Part shown: positions 35,050 through 44,566 of the stretch, one piece after another | How the letters are laid out: every line of letters starts with the position of its first letter | Numbering within the stretch: the stretch's first letter is position 1 | NCBI GenBank assembly: GCA_030407085.1 | Contig: CM059586.1 | Coordinates: 91,447,501 to 91,511,500, forward strand | Length of the DNA: 64,000 nucleotides | From: Trichopria drosophilae | Lineage: Eukaryota > Arthropoda > Insecta > Hymenoptera > Diapriidae | Direction: 5' to 3' | Position numbers and translations under genes: made by a program | Notes under the pieces: generated by a model | Told to the model about the DNA's origin: nothing | What the model saw: only the letters and a program-made list of their open reading frames with translations | Databases searched by the model: none

Positions 35050-36126
35050 CCCGTTTCCGCCCAAAATGCCGTAAATTTCAGTACATTTTAATCGTCATAT
35101 TTCTTATAGAAACTAACGATGAATAATTCTTAAATTATTTAGATTCTATAGTTTTCAACCCTCCTCTTTCCGAATCCGAAGTCCGTTTTTCGCTAGGAGC
35201 AGCCATTTTTTTAATATGGCGGCGAAAAGGCAAAAAAAAATAGAGAAAATTTCGATTTTTGGATCGGTTTTTCATGTTTTTCAATAGGTTCGCGATGACC
35301 GATCATTCCAAAGACCTGGATCTGGTGGCATAATGAGTTTGACTAAAAGTTGACATGATCAGATATGCAAAATATAAGATGGCGGATCCAAGATGGCGGA
35401 TTTTTCGCCGAATTTTGTGTTTTTATAGCATTTCCGACTATATAAGATAAAATCCGCGAGTAACCATTTTCATTTCGGACATGCAACGTTTTGTATTTTC
35501 CTCCGCCATTTTGGGTCCGCCATTTTGAATGATGAAAATCAAATGTCATATTCGTAATCTGCGATCCCGAAAACCACCGAGTAGTCAGTTTCATATGGAT
35601 CAAGAAATTTTGTTGCATTTCAGTCGGCCATCTTGGAACCGCCATTTGGAATTTCGAGTATCGGATAGAAGATACTGTTACAAATGATTGTGTAAACCAA
35701 TAATAAGTGCGTACAACAATATTTATTAATAGCTAATAATAATGTCGGAAAAGCTATAAAAACACAACATTCTGCGAAAAATCAGCCATCTTGGATCCGC
35801 CATCTTATATTTTGCATATCTGATCATGTCAACTTTTTGTCAAACTCATTATTCCACCAGATCCAGGTATTTGGAATGATCGGTCAGCGCGAACCTTTTG
35901 AAAAACATGAAAACCGATCCAAAAATCGAAATTTTCTCTATTTTTTTGCCTTTCGCCGCCATATTTAAAAAATGGCTGCTCCTAGCGAAAACCGGACTTC
36001 GGATTCGGAAAGAGGAGGGTTGAAAACTATAGAATCTAAATATTCAGAATTATTTATCGTTAGTTTCTATAAGAAATATGACGATTAAAATGTAGTGAAA
36101 TTTACGGCATTTTGGGCGGAAACGGG
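35050..36126. mobile_element. piggyBac-like palindromic MITE (TTAA), CCCGTTTCCGCCC ends
   Basis: TTAA at 35046-35049 and 36127-36130 bounds an element starting CCCGTTTCCGCCCAAAATGC and ending GCATTTTGGGCGGAAACGGG, a perfect inverted end of at least 20 bp. Most of the element is one long inverted repeat. Landmarks are CCTCCTCTTTCCGAATCCG and AGCCATTTTTTTAATATGGC at the left, complements at 35960-36020 at the right. MADPIWR-related GGCGGATCC text lies between. No transposase is present. It is inserted in, or has transposed with, the flanking foldback. Confidence 0.8.
35370..35660. repeat. MADPIWR-related module in the 35-kb element
   Basis: AAGATGGCGGATCCAAGATGG at about 35378, TTGGGTCCGCCATTTTGAAT at about 35512 and GGAACCGCCATTTGG at about 35634 are variants of the GGCGGATCC motif in both orientations. 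The minus frame at 35343-35645 reads through these and gives repeat-like peptide text. It is not considered a gene. Confidence 0.5.
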
Positions 36127-36832
36127 TTAAAGTTTATCGCTAAGACTTTGCGTTAACGTTAAAAAAATTATTCAATTTTAAATTGGATTTAAGAAGCAAG
36201 TCATTGCACTATTTAGCTTTAAACAAAATTTTCAAATTTTTGTCGATTTAGATTTAAGAATTACAAATTGAGATTTAAGAATTTATTTACGTGTAATTCT
36301 TTCATAAAAATGCAATTTAGAATCGACTTTGCGATTGATAAAATATTATAAATTCATTAATATTGTTTTTGTTATTGATAATTGTCTAATATTATAGAGA
36401 ATAGTTCAGAATGTAGTTCATTCGTACACAAAATGTCTCCCTTTATTAAATTATATTTTTTATTACAATCACGAAAGAGGCGTGATCAAGTAATTGCGTT
36501 TTGTTTATCCCAATTTTATTTTAAATCGAAATGATACATATTATAGATACTTTTCAGTGTGCGTCGAAATAAACGAGTGTTCGCGAAAAACGACGAAACA
36601 AACATTTCTTCGTGGTGAACAACGAACTAAACAAGTCTTCGTGGCGAACAGTCGAAATAAACAGTTCTTCGCGCTGAGTAGATGAAATAAACAGGTTTTC
36701 GCGGTGAAAATCGAAATAAACGAGTTTTCCAAATAAAATCTAAACTATACGAGTTTTGCGTAGAAAATCTGAAACAAGCATATTTTCGTAAGATATTTGA
36801 ACTAAACGAGTCTTCTTAAGACCCATCGATAT

Positions 36833-37148
36833 ATCCCTTACATTGGCGATTCAAACAGCTAAAGTGGCGCACCTGACGGTCGAGTTTGAACTAATATGTA
36901 CACGACTCGTTGTATGCTATTCAATGTACACGTAGATTTTAAAAGTTTATAAAGTTTATTTTTTCGTTTTCTTGTGAAATTTAAAACGTCCCCTGTAATA
37001 GAATTGGAGCATTTAGTTGATGCACGTTTGTTAGACCTCTTCGTGGAATAGAGAGAGGTTGTGAAAAATATAGTTTATGTGGGTATTCGAGAAGACAAAA
37101 ATTCACGAAGTACATAACGAAGTACAACGAAGTACAAGTCTAGATTAA
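36833..37148. other. Spacer with the left arm of a wider inverted repeat
   Basis: GTGGCGCACCTGACGGTCGA followed by GTTTGAACTAATATGTACAC at 36862-36903 is mirrored at about 38655-38698 (CGTGTACGTATTAGTTCAAA then CTCGAACACCAGGTGCGC). The two arms flank the 37149-38023 element. No gene is seen. Confidence 0.5.
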
Positions 37149-38023
37149 CCCTTTGAGCCATGCATTTTTTTTTACACGGAAAATGGCTGAAAATTGTTAC
37201 TCGGGGGTTTTCAGGGTCGCTGATCACGAATCCGTTGTCCAATTTTCAAAATTCAAAATGGCGGATCCAATATGGCGGACTAAAGTGCCAAAATGTGATA
37301 CGATCGCATCGAAATTTGGTTTTGGGGGGGTTTTCGAGGTCGCTGATTACGAATCTGCCCTAAGATTTTCAAAATTCAAAATGGCGGATCCAATATGGCG
37401 GACTAAAGTGCCAAAATGTGATACGATCGCATCGAAATTTGGTTTTGGGGGGGTTTTCGAGGTCGCTGATTACGAATCTGCCCTAAGATTTTCAAAATTC
37501 AAAATGACGGATTCAATATGGCTGACCTAAAGTCCAAAATTATTTTGGACATTTGGTCCGCCATATTGGATCCGCCATTTTGAATTTTGAAAATTTGAAG
37601 GCAGATTCATGATCAGCGACCTCCAAAACCCCCCGAAACCGAATTTCGCAGCGATCGCATAACTTTTTGGACATTTGGTCCGCCATATTGGATCCGCCAT
37701 TTTGAATTTTGAAAATCTGGGGGTCAGATCGTGATCAGCGACCCCAAAAACCCTCTATATATGATTTTTTGGCCCTGTTTATTGTATTCTTCTATCTCCC
37801 ATGCATTTATTGTAAAAAAAACGTGTTTTTTTTTTATTCAATTTTTTATATAAACAATATAATAAACAATTTGTGTGAATTACCCGTTGAAACATATTTA
37901 TTAACATATTAGTGAAACGCATACACAAAAAGCCGCATGAAAAAAGACGTTTTAGGCACTGAAAGACGAAGAAAATGGGAACGAAAATGGTGGGATCTCA
38001 AAGTCCCGCCGTGCCGCAAAGGG
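37149..38023. mobile_element. piggyBac-like MITE (TTAA) with five MADPIWR half-modules
   Basis: TTAA at 37145-37148 and 38024-38027 bounds an element starting CCCTTTGAGCCATGCA and ending GTGCCGCAAAGGG. Three plus-orientation half-modules (37200-37520) and two reversed ones (37555-37610, 37675-37745) fill its left two-thirds. The rest is AT-rich. The end sequence is close to that of 11318-12450, so both are one family. The 125-codon frame at 37153-37530 is the repeat read in frame and not a confirmed gene. Confidence 0.75.
37276..37510 (+). repeat. Tandem duplication of a 120-bp MADPIWR unit
   Basis: GGACTAAAGTGCCAAAATGT at 37276 recurs at 37396, and the sequence between repeats essentially without change to about 37505. 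Because 120 is a multiple of three, the frame GVFEVADYESALRF through KMADPIWR stays open across the copies. Near-identity shows the duplication is recent. Confidence 0.85.
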
Positions 38024-38027
38024 TTAA

Positions 38028-38936
38028 TACAAAAAATGAAAAAGTGGAAGAAAAAATAAAATTAATTTCATATTCGTCAGGTGCTTCAAAGGAACACTGC
38101 TGTAAGCATGCAATGGCTACGCTAATTTTCCTTGAAAAGAAGTTATATAAGCATAATATCCTGTTAATTATACTAAAATATAACAAAAAATATATTGAAG
38201 TATATATATTTCTAACGAATAATAATATAATAATATGTTATGTATTAATTCTCTTAATATTAAATTAAATGAACAAAACCTAAAATCAATTTGACTCGTA
38301 CTTCGTTATTTTTATTATTGTTAAAAATTTACTTACTCAATTAGTAACTGACTTTCACTATTATTCTAGGAGTTATTAACTAATTTAGATTATAGAGTAT
38401 GCAAATCATTTTATTTAATATATAATTCTTCAGGCACGATGAAGAATGGGGAACGTGCATTTTTTTTCGACTGGAATCTTGTAGTTATTTCGTTACCATT
38501 TTTTTCTCCTCTGTCTGAAAATACTTATTTTCTTCCATTATTAGTTGATATTTAAATAATATGGAATGTATTAATAACCTCGAGTTAATAGTGAACTAAA
38601 CGTGAAAACCTCAAAACCTATATACATATTTACATTGAGCACCATACAGTGAGGATCGTGTACGTATTAGTTCAAACTCGAACACCAGGTGCGCTCATGG
38701 ACAGACTGAAAACTCCCTAGATAGCCTAGCGTTATTCAATCCACGGTTCAATCCCTAAAAACATAGTGCCTTTTGTACATAACCTTAGAAGTAGGAAAAA
38801 AACTGCATGTTTTGGGTACATAACCTCAAATAACTCAAAATCCGGATGTGACGGGGCAATTTTTTTTATTTTCACTTTCGAACCACAACACTTTATTACC
38901 CTGTGTTATTGGGAAATGACATAACTATTTAAAGTA
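38028..38936. other. AT-rich spacer, no gene
   Basis: No coding region is recognised. It contains the right arm (about 38655-38698) of the inverted repeat that starts at 36862. Confidence 0.45.
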
Positions 38937-39202
38937 CAGTATCCCCCCCCCCAATATTTGCGACCCCCTAATATTTGCCTTACCCCTCGATTGCTGTTCC
39001 CCACCACTTTTCACGGAGCGGTAATTCTGTGGCGACATCACGCATGCGCGATGTAGCAAAGGTTAAACTGATTTCTTCTGGTCGACGCATGCGCGTTCTA
39101 CAACTGTATGTCGGCAGAGGAGGGGAAAAATGTCTTCCCCTCAATAGGCAAGTATTGGGAGGGTTAGAAAAGAACAGGCAAGATTGGGGGAGGGGACCAC
39201 TG
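38937..39202. mobile_element. pogo/Tigger-like MITE, word AATATTTGC
   Basis: Starts CAGTATCCCCCCCCCC and ends GGGGAGGGGACCACTG with TA on both sides (38935-38936, 39203-39204). The left half has CCCAATATTTGCGACC and CCTAATATTTGCCTTACCCC. The right half has the matching GGCAAGTATTGGGAGGG and GGCAAGATTGGGGGAGG. Twin ACGCATGCGCG strings occur near 39040 and 39085. The frames at 38975-39334 and 38980-39318 read through the element and continue past it. I do not regard them as genes. Confidence 0.75.
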
Positions 39203-39272
39203 TACATATATTTATGCTTACTTTTACTGAGAGCGAGAAATCTCCAGAAATACCCTAGCAAACTATTGACTA

Positions 39273-39611
39273 TTAAGGGGGTTCTAAAGTGGTCCGCTGA
39301 TAAGGGAGAAAATTTCACAAAAAACGTAAATTAAAGATGACAGATTAAAATTTAAATATTCGGGCTCTGTAAAAGCAATTCTAATTACAATAGATGATTT
39401 CCTAGAAAAGACCAAAGACATTAAATTGAAAACTAACCGAAAATTTTTGGAAATAAATAATTTTCATGGGTATTTTCTATGGCACCGTGTATAGTAATTA
39501 AAATTCCATTTACAGAACCGGAATTTTGAAAATTTTATGCAGTCATCTATAATTTACTTTTTTTAATGAAACTGCCTACCTTTCTGACGGACCACGTTAG
39601 AACCCCCTTAA
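39273..39611. mobile_element. 339-bp MITE with TTAAGGGGGTTCTAA ends
   Basis: TTAAGGGGGTTCTAAAGTGG with TCCG at the left is mirrored by CGGACCACGTTAGAACCCCC with TTAA at the right, about 24 bp with one mismatch. TAT/ATA flanks suggest a TA target. The inside is AT-rich and non-coding. Confidence 0.65.
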
Positions 39612-39619
39612 ATAGTACT

Positions 39620-39885
39620 TTTCGGTCCTAGGCCGTAAAGTTCAATTTTACGGACCGAGTGGAGATTGTGCGTCCGAGGACTGGCAAAGCCAATTAAGTA
39701 AAATAAAATTTTACGGCCTAGGAGCGAACAATATTTTTTGATACACTTTTCGCAAAAGTAGGCACTTTACCGACTGTTTTTAGTCCGTAAAGTACAGAGA
39801 TCAGTCCGTAAAATCACACTTTACGGACTAAAAGGAATCCGTAAAGTGCCTACTTTACGGACACGTGCATCAAAAAGGACTATTT
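39620..39885. repeat. Hairpin array of the word TTTACGGAC / GTCCGTAAA
   Basis: The word CCGTAAAGT or its complement occurs about ten times in 260 bp. Two nested hairpins are visible. One spans 39628-39727 (CCTAGGCCGTAAAGT against TTTTACGGCCTAGG). The other spans 39733-39880 (TTTTTGATACAC and AAAGTAGGCACTTTAC against GTAAAGTGCCTACTTT and GTGCATCAAAAA). It is probably an iterated-word MITE. No target duplication could be fixed. Confidence 0.55.
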
Positions 39886-40275
39886 GCAGACTATAACCTG
39901 ATTGCAAACCGTTTGTTGGACTTTAATTCGGTTCCAACTATTAATTTTGTACTTGTGACTATCAAGCGACTTTAATTAATTGACTTGTTACACGCCCGTA
40001 AGAAAATTATTTCGATGAAAGATCAACTGTATTTCGGCAGCTAATCGTGATCTAACCAAAGGCCGTTCGCCACGACGACACAGTTAGTTGAACCGCGTAA
40101 AAAACCAACCAGATGGTTTACAATCAGTCTATAGTTGGTCCGGGTTCTAAGGTAGTATTTTTTGCATTATATATGCGCAATGGTTCTTGAGTAAATGACC
40201 ACTATACTCTCCGCCATCATGAAATTTAAATAGCACATAACAGAACCAAAAACACCGTGAAAGTTATTCCCTGTA
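39886..40275. other. Spacer, nothing recognised
   Basis: Mixed-composition sequence between elements, with no gene or defined repeat. Confidence 0.4.
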
Positions 40276-41789
40276 GGGGAGACTGGGGTTAGTTGGCGGT
40301 AAAATTGTTAATCTATTTCTATAAAATGGTGTACAGTATAATTCAATTAATACAATATACCATTTTGAAGGTATAAGGTCTAGCAATAAAATGCCTTTTG
40401 TATTATTTCATAAATATTGTTAAAAAGAGAGAAAATGACCAAATAATCGGTAAGTTCAAAAACCGCCAAATACACCCCACACGTGGGGCACATTGACGGG
40501 TGCAATGGGGCTAATTGGCGGTTGATAAAAACTTGTGTTTTATTGAATAAATGAATTTATAATACTCCGGCATGATATAATAAGTAAATCAAATCTCTGG
40601 CTTTCGCTTAGTTTCCTTTCTTGCAATAAAAATACGTTAACAGAGATATTTTTCGTAAGAATACCGCCACTCTCTTGTGGCTATTGTCGACTATCCATAC
40701 GTTTATAAATAAAACATACATTTTGCACTTTTACGCACAGAGAGAAAAAGAAGGTTAACGGAATCATGAAGAAATTGTAAAAAACAGTTATAAAGTATAA
40801 TAATTTAAAATTAACAATGTGAAATTGTAGCTCGCAGAGTGTTACTTTTGCAATTCAGAACATTGTGAAAAGGGCCATACAATAATTCTTTTTTGTAAGG
40901 AAAGAAGATATTTTCGTTTACTTTATTTTATTATGTCCATTTCACTGTTCGGTAATGTTTGAATTGACTATTTAAGTATGAAACTGAAGTACCGAGTATC
41001 TGAGGTTATGTACGATACGTGGGTACATAAATATCGGGAAATGGTAAACTGAACAATATTATGTTCTTGTTTATCATAGAAATGGTTAAATTAACTACTT
41101 TTTGTCATCAAATGTTTTACTATTATGAAATAGTTCCATTAACGATTTTTCTTCTCTCTGTGCAGAAAAAACAATTTTGTAGTATATTATATATTATTAT
41201 TTGTCATTACTTTTTCATCCATTAAACAGTATTTTTGAACAATTTTTGTATTAAATTAATATATAACTATTTTCTTAAATGTTTCTTTATAATTTAGTAT
41301 TTTTTCTGTCGCCTCTTTGCCTGTTGTTTCAGTTTCGAACCATTCTCTGCAATAAGAACATATTTTACAAGCAATAATGACACCGCCAATGTGCCCCATG
41401 CAAAACCCGCCAACCTGCCCCATCTCGAGTTTATAAGTTAAAACGTAATTTTCGTGATGGTGTATACAAATATTACAATACTTCTCACAGTGGTTTTGTG
41501 CAATGAAAGTAGAGGAAGCTAAATGTATAAATACTTACTCTGATATCGGTCGCAACACGGAGAAAAACGCTTATATAATCGAAAATAAATAGTTACAATT
41601 CGTATGCCAATTCAATCAAACCGAACTATAACCAAATTTAGTTCGATAAACAAGGCGTTACTATGGCAAGGCGATGAAGCTGGACACAATGAATATACTA
41701 TATGATGCATAGAATTTTCTAATGTGCAGAATTCGAGAAAAGTGCAAACCGTCAATGTGCCCCAGCCGCCAATTAACCCCAGTCTCCCC
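40276..41789. mobile_element. TA-flanked element, GGGGAGACTGGGGTTAG ends
   Basis: TA at 40274-40275 and 41790-41791 bounds a 1,514-bp element starting GGGGAGACTGGGGTTAGTTG with GCGG and ending CCGCCAATTAACCCCAGTCT with CCCC. Subterminal variants of GGGGCACATTGAC and GGGGCTAATTGGCGG (40480-40525) are mirrored by GCCAATGTGCCCC and CCGCCAACCTGCCCC (41385-41425). No transposase is visible. The two opposing frames at 41661-41946 cover the right end. Confidence 0.75.
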
Positions 41790-41791
41790 TA

Positions 41792-42803
41792 TTCCGAAGC
41801 CATTATTGCACCAACACAAATTCTGTGAAACCGTAAAGCGATTTTTTTGCAAGAACTGCCTAGAACTCGTGTATTTCTTCAAAAATGTTTTGAAATACAC
41901 GGGATACAGCGCCATGTTGCTGAAGCGGCCATCAGAAGAACCGTAAAATCTATTTATATTAAATGAAATGAATATTTTTTATCGGTTTTTGAAATTTTGC
42001 TTTATAAATATTGAAGTAATCGTTGCATCCGGTCGTGGTGCAAACTTCAGCGAAATAGGATTATACATGGTGAGGAAATAATGGAAATAAATACACTTAT
42101 GATAAATTTTCAACCATACACGATTTTATTCATAATAGCCTCCACAGCTTTATCGATCCACAATAAATAAATAGACAGTCAGGTGTGCATACACAAACTT
42201 GACATTAAGTAGTGTAATATTTTCAATCCACGCTTTAAATTATTATTACACACTAAAGGAACTTAAGAAAAAGAATACTTCCATCAGCCTTGACACTCTC
42301 GCATAATTATGCCCTTATTTGACATAGGTAGCGTTCGATGCTGCGACGTGAAACAACACAAAATAGTCTCTTATTTTTTTGCTTTCACAAAATATTTACT
42401 ATAATACGCAATTGTTTAATACTATGAGGAGAATCCCTAAAAAAAAATACACAATTCATCACATATTGCACGTTCTTGTGCTGGAAAGCTTTGCACTCGA
42501 CTTGTAACGACAATAGTTTTCTTCCTTCTGCTTTACTAATTGTTGTATAGTAATAGTCTCTCATTGCTTTACATTTTTAGAAGATTCCGCTACGAAATTT
42601 CTGAAACGGGAAAAATTTCTATCAACGAATTTTTGAAAAATATCTATTAATGAATTATGTTTAGCATACAACATTAAAATACAATAGAATCCATCCAGCG
42701 GGTAATTAAAAATATCAGAATTCATGAATACGATTCAGGAAATTCTGTACTTTTTCATTTTTCGCAGGAACATCTTTAAATAACGAATTATTACAGCACT
42801 GAT
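41792..42803. other. AT-rich spacer, no gene
   Basis: No gene or element ends are recognised. Confidence 0.45.
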
Positions 42804-42805
42804 TA

Positions 42806-43717
42806 GGGGAGGCGGGCCTAAAGCGGACCATGTCGATTATTTCAAATTTAGCGCCACTGATTGTTGTCAACTTTATATTGTAGATTCTTTGTCTTGAGTT
42901 AAGACTATGTCGAGGGCTGTGCACTTGTTCGGTAATCGTAAGGCATCCTTAGGCGGTAGAACGTATTTCCAGGATTGAAAAAATAATATTTAATTTCAAT
43001 ACAGTGTTCGTTCAGACTCATTCAGCAGTTAGATAAATTTTCTGCCGTAAGTGTTTAATCATCATTATGATTAATTCAAATTTCGGTGTGTTTTTTACAG
43101 TAATCGATAGAGGTTTCGTTTCTGACATTATTTTGTGGTTGGTAACATGTGGCCTAAAGTGGACCGGCCCTTTTTGCGTTTTATTAAGCCTTACAGTGCA
43201 TTTGGACATCTGGATATTATTTTTTTTATTTCAGTTTAATATGGGTGGTGGATATGTTAGAAAAAAGACAGAAGACAAATATTGAAAATAGAAAACTAGT
43301 TTATTGCTGATTCGAATTGACATTTTTCAAAATTAACAATTTTTTTATATTGTCTTATGTTATGACTAACATTTTTTTGAAGTGAATACAGAAAAATTCC
43401 ATTCACACAATAAAAATGTCTTTTCATTGTGTCATTGTACTTATCAGAAATATGGAATTTGCGTGTTTATTGTCTGAAAATAAAAGAGAGCGAATGTTTT
43501 AAAAAAATTAAGAAGAAACTGAGCAGGTCCACTTTGGACCACTTTTTTTCAACCTAATACCATCCATAATTCGGTTATATATGGATATATATCCTTTGGG
43601 GGAAAGTTGCCAAATCTAATCAGCTATTCAATGACCCTAGTCTTATTAAAATCGGACTTAATTTGCGTTTCAAATGATCGAAAAACTAAAGTAGGTCCGC
43701 CTTAGGCTCATCTCCCC
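42806..43717. mobile_element. TA-flanked element, GGGGAGGCGGGCCTAAAG ends
   Basis: TA at 42804-42805 and 43718-43719 bounds a 912-bp element starting GGGGAGGCGGGCCTAAAGCG with GACC and ending GGTCCGCCTTAGGCTCATCT with CCCC. Internal CCTAAAGTGGACCGGCCC (about 43152) and GGTCCACTTTGGACC (about 43527) repeat the subterminal word. It shares the GGGGAG tip and the TA target with 40276-41789, but the inner word is different. No transposase is present. Confidence 0.7.
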
Positions 43718-43929
43718 TATGTATTATTTGAAAATAATGCTAAATTGAAAGAAAATACCCAAATACTTTTTCATCTTTCAAATTTTGTGGACAATAGAAA
43801 ACTGTACTAAATATTGGCACTGTAAATCTATTTTCGATTCACATGTGCGGAATTTTCGATGTTTAAAATAAATATCGATTGTATAAAAATAATAAAATTT
43901 CGATATATAAAAAAAGTTCTATGTATTGA

Positions 43930-44110
43930 GATAAAAAATTAATCCGCCATGAGAAATCTGCCATTTTTTATAAAATATCCAATGATTTTTCAAAACTTGG
44001 TTGGAACATTGGATCCGACATATTGAATTTCGGAAATCTAACCTCACATTCGTAATCAGCGACCCCAAAAACCCTTAGATACAAAATATCATAAATATTC
44101 AATGATTTTT
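43930..44110 (-). repeat. Degraded MADPIWR module
   Basis: CATTGGATCCGACATATTGA, AATTTCGGAAATCTAACCTC and AATCAGCGACCCCAAAAACC correspond to the reversed half-module of the intact copies. On the minus strand the frame reads FGVADYECEVRFPKFNMSDP. A nearby AATCCGCCATGAGAAATC may be the remains of the partner half. No element ends were found. Confidence 0.55.
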
Positions 44111-44378
44111 CAAAATTAGTAATAAAAAACTGGTATAACGAAAGTGTACATAAATTAACAACGAAATATTTACAATTTAAGCTCAAGTAAATGGCTACGA
44201 TATTATATAAACCTTTAGGTTTAATTTGATATTTTGTTCAAACCTGTAAGTTAACTAGTTCAAAATTTGAAAGCAAAATAGTTTTGCGAGTATTCTCGTC
44301 AACGCGAAATGTAAACTATCACGTTTGGATTTTGCACTCAATAAGGTTAATTATGCTTTATATATTTTTTAGTCGGAG

Positions 44379-44390
44379 GGGGGGGGGGGT
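44379..44390. repeat. Poly-G run
   Basis: An uninterrupted run of about ten G residues in AT-rich DNA downstream of the ABHD12 stop codon. It may be a sequencing-sensitive site. Confidence 0.7.
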
Positions 44391-44566
44391 ATTTTTAGAT
44401 GAATTATATATGAATTTATAGCATTTGTCCGAATCGGCTATAGTTTCTGTCCCGCAAACAATTAAACGGGGAATTGTTCAAGAATATCGCCATCTCCGGC
44501 GCTAATATAAACTAGAGATAGATAGATAATAAGATAACACAACTAATTATTTAATTTGCTTTTTAC

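Larger units (their letters stand above)
34847..36832. mobile_element. Large foldback element carrying about 35-bp iterated units
   Basis: The ends ATATCGATGGGTCTTACGAA and its complement TTCTTAAGACCCATCGATAT face each other about 2 kb apart. Both arms (34850-35045 and 36540-36825) consist of imperfect units of about 35 bp with ACTCGTTTAnTTC-type text, complement GAAATAAACGAGT, plus TTCGCGAAAA-like strings. A complete TTAA-flanked element (35050-36126) sits between the arms. The frames through the arms (36494-36685 and its opposite) are translations of the units. Confidence 0.65.

Noticed and set aside
37153..37530. 125-codon frame with MADPIWR repeats as a real gene
   Set aside because: It lies wholly inside a TTAA-flanked MITE, its extra length comes from a recent 120-bp DNA duplication, and reversed modules follow directly. 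I keep it as a repeat.
38975..39334. 119-codon plus frame and 112-codon minus frame as genes
   Set aside because: Both overlie the pogo-like MITE 38937-39202 and extend only into its flank.
41661..41946. Opposing frames of 84 and 74 codons
   Set aside because: They cover the inverted end of the GGGGAGACTGG element and continue into AT-rich DNA. No domain is recognised.
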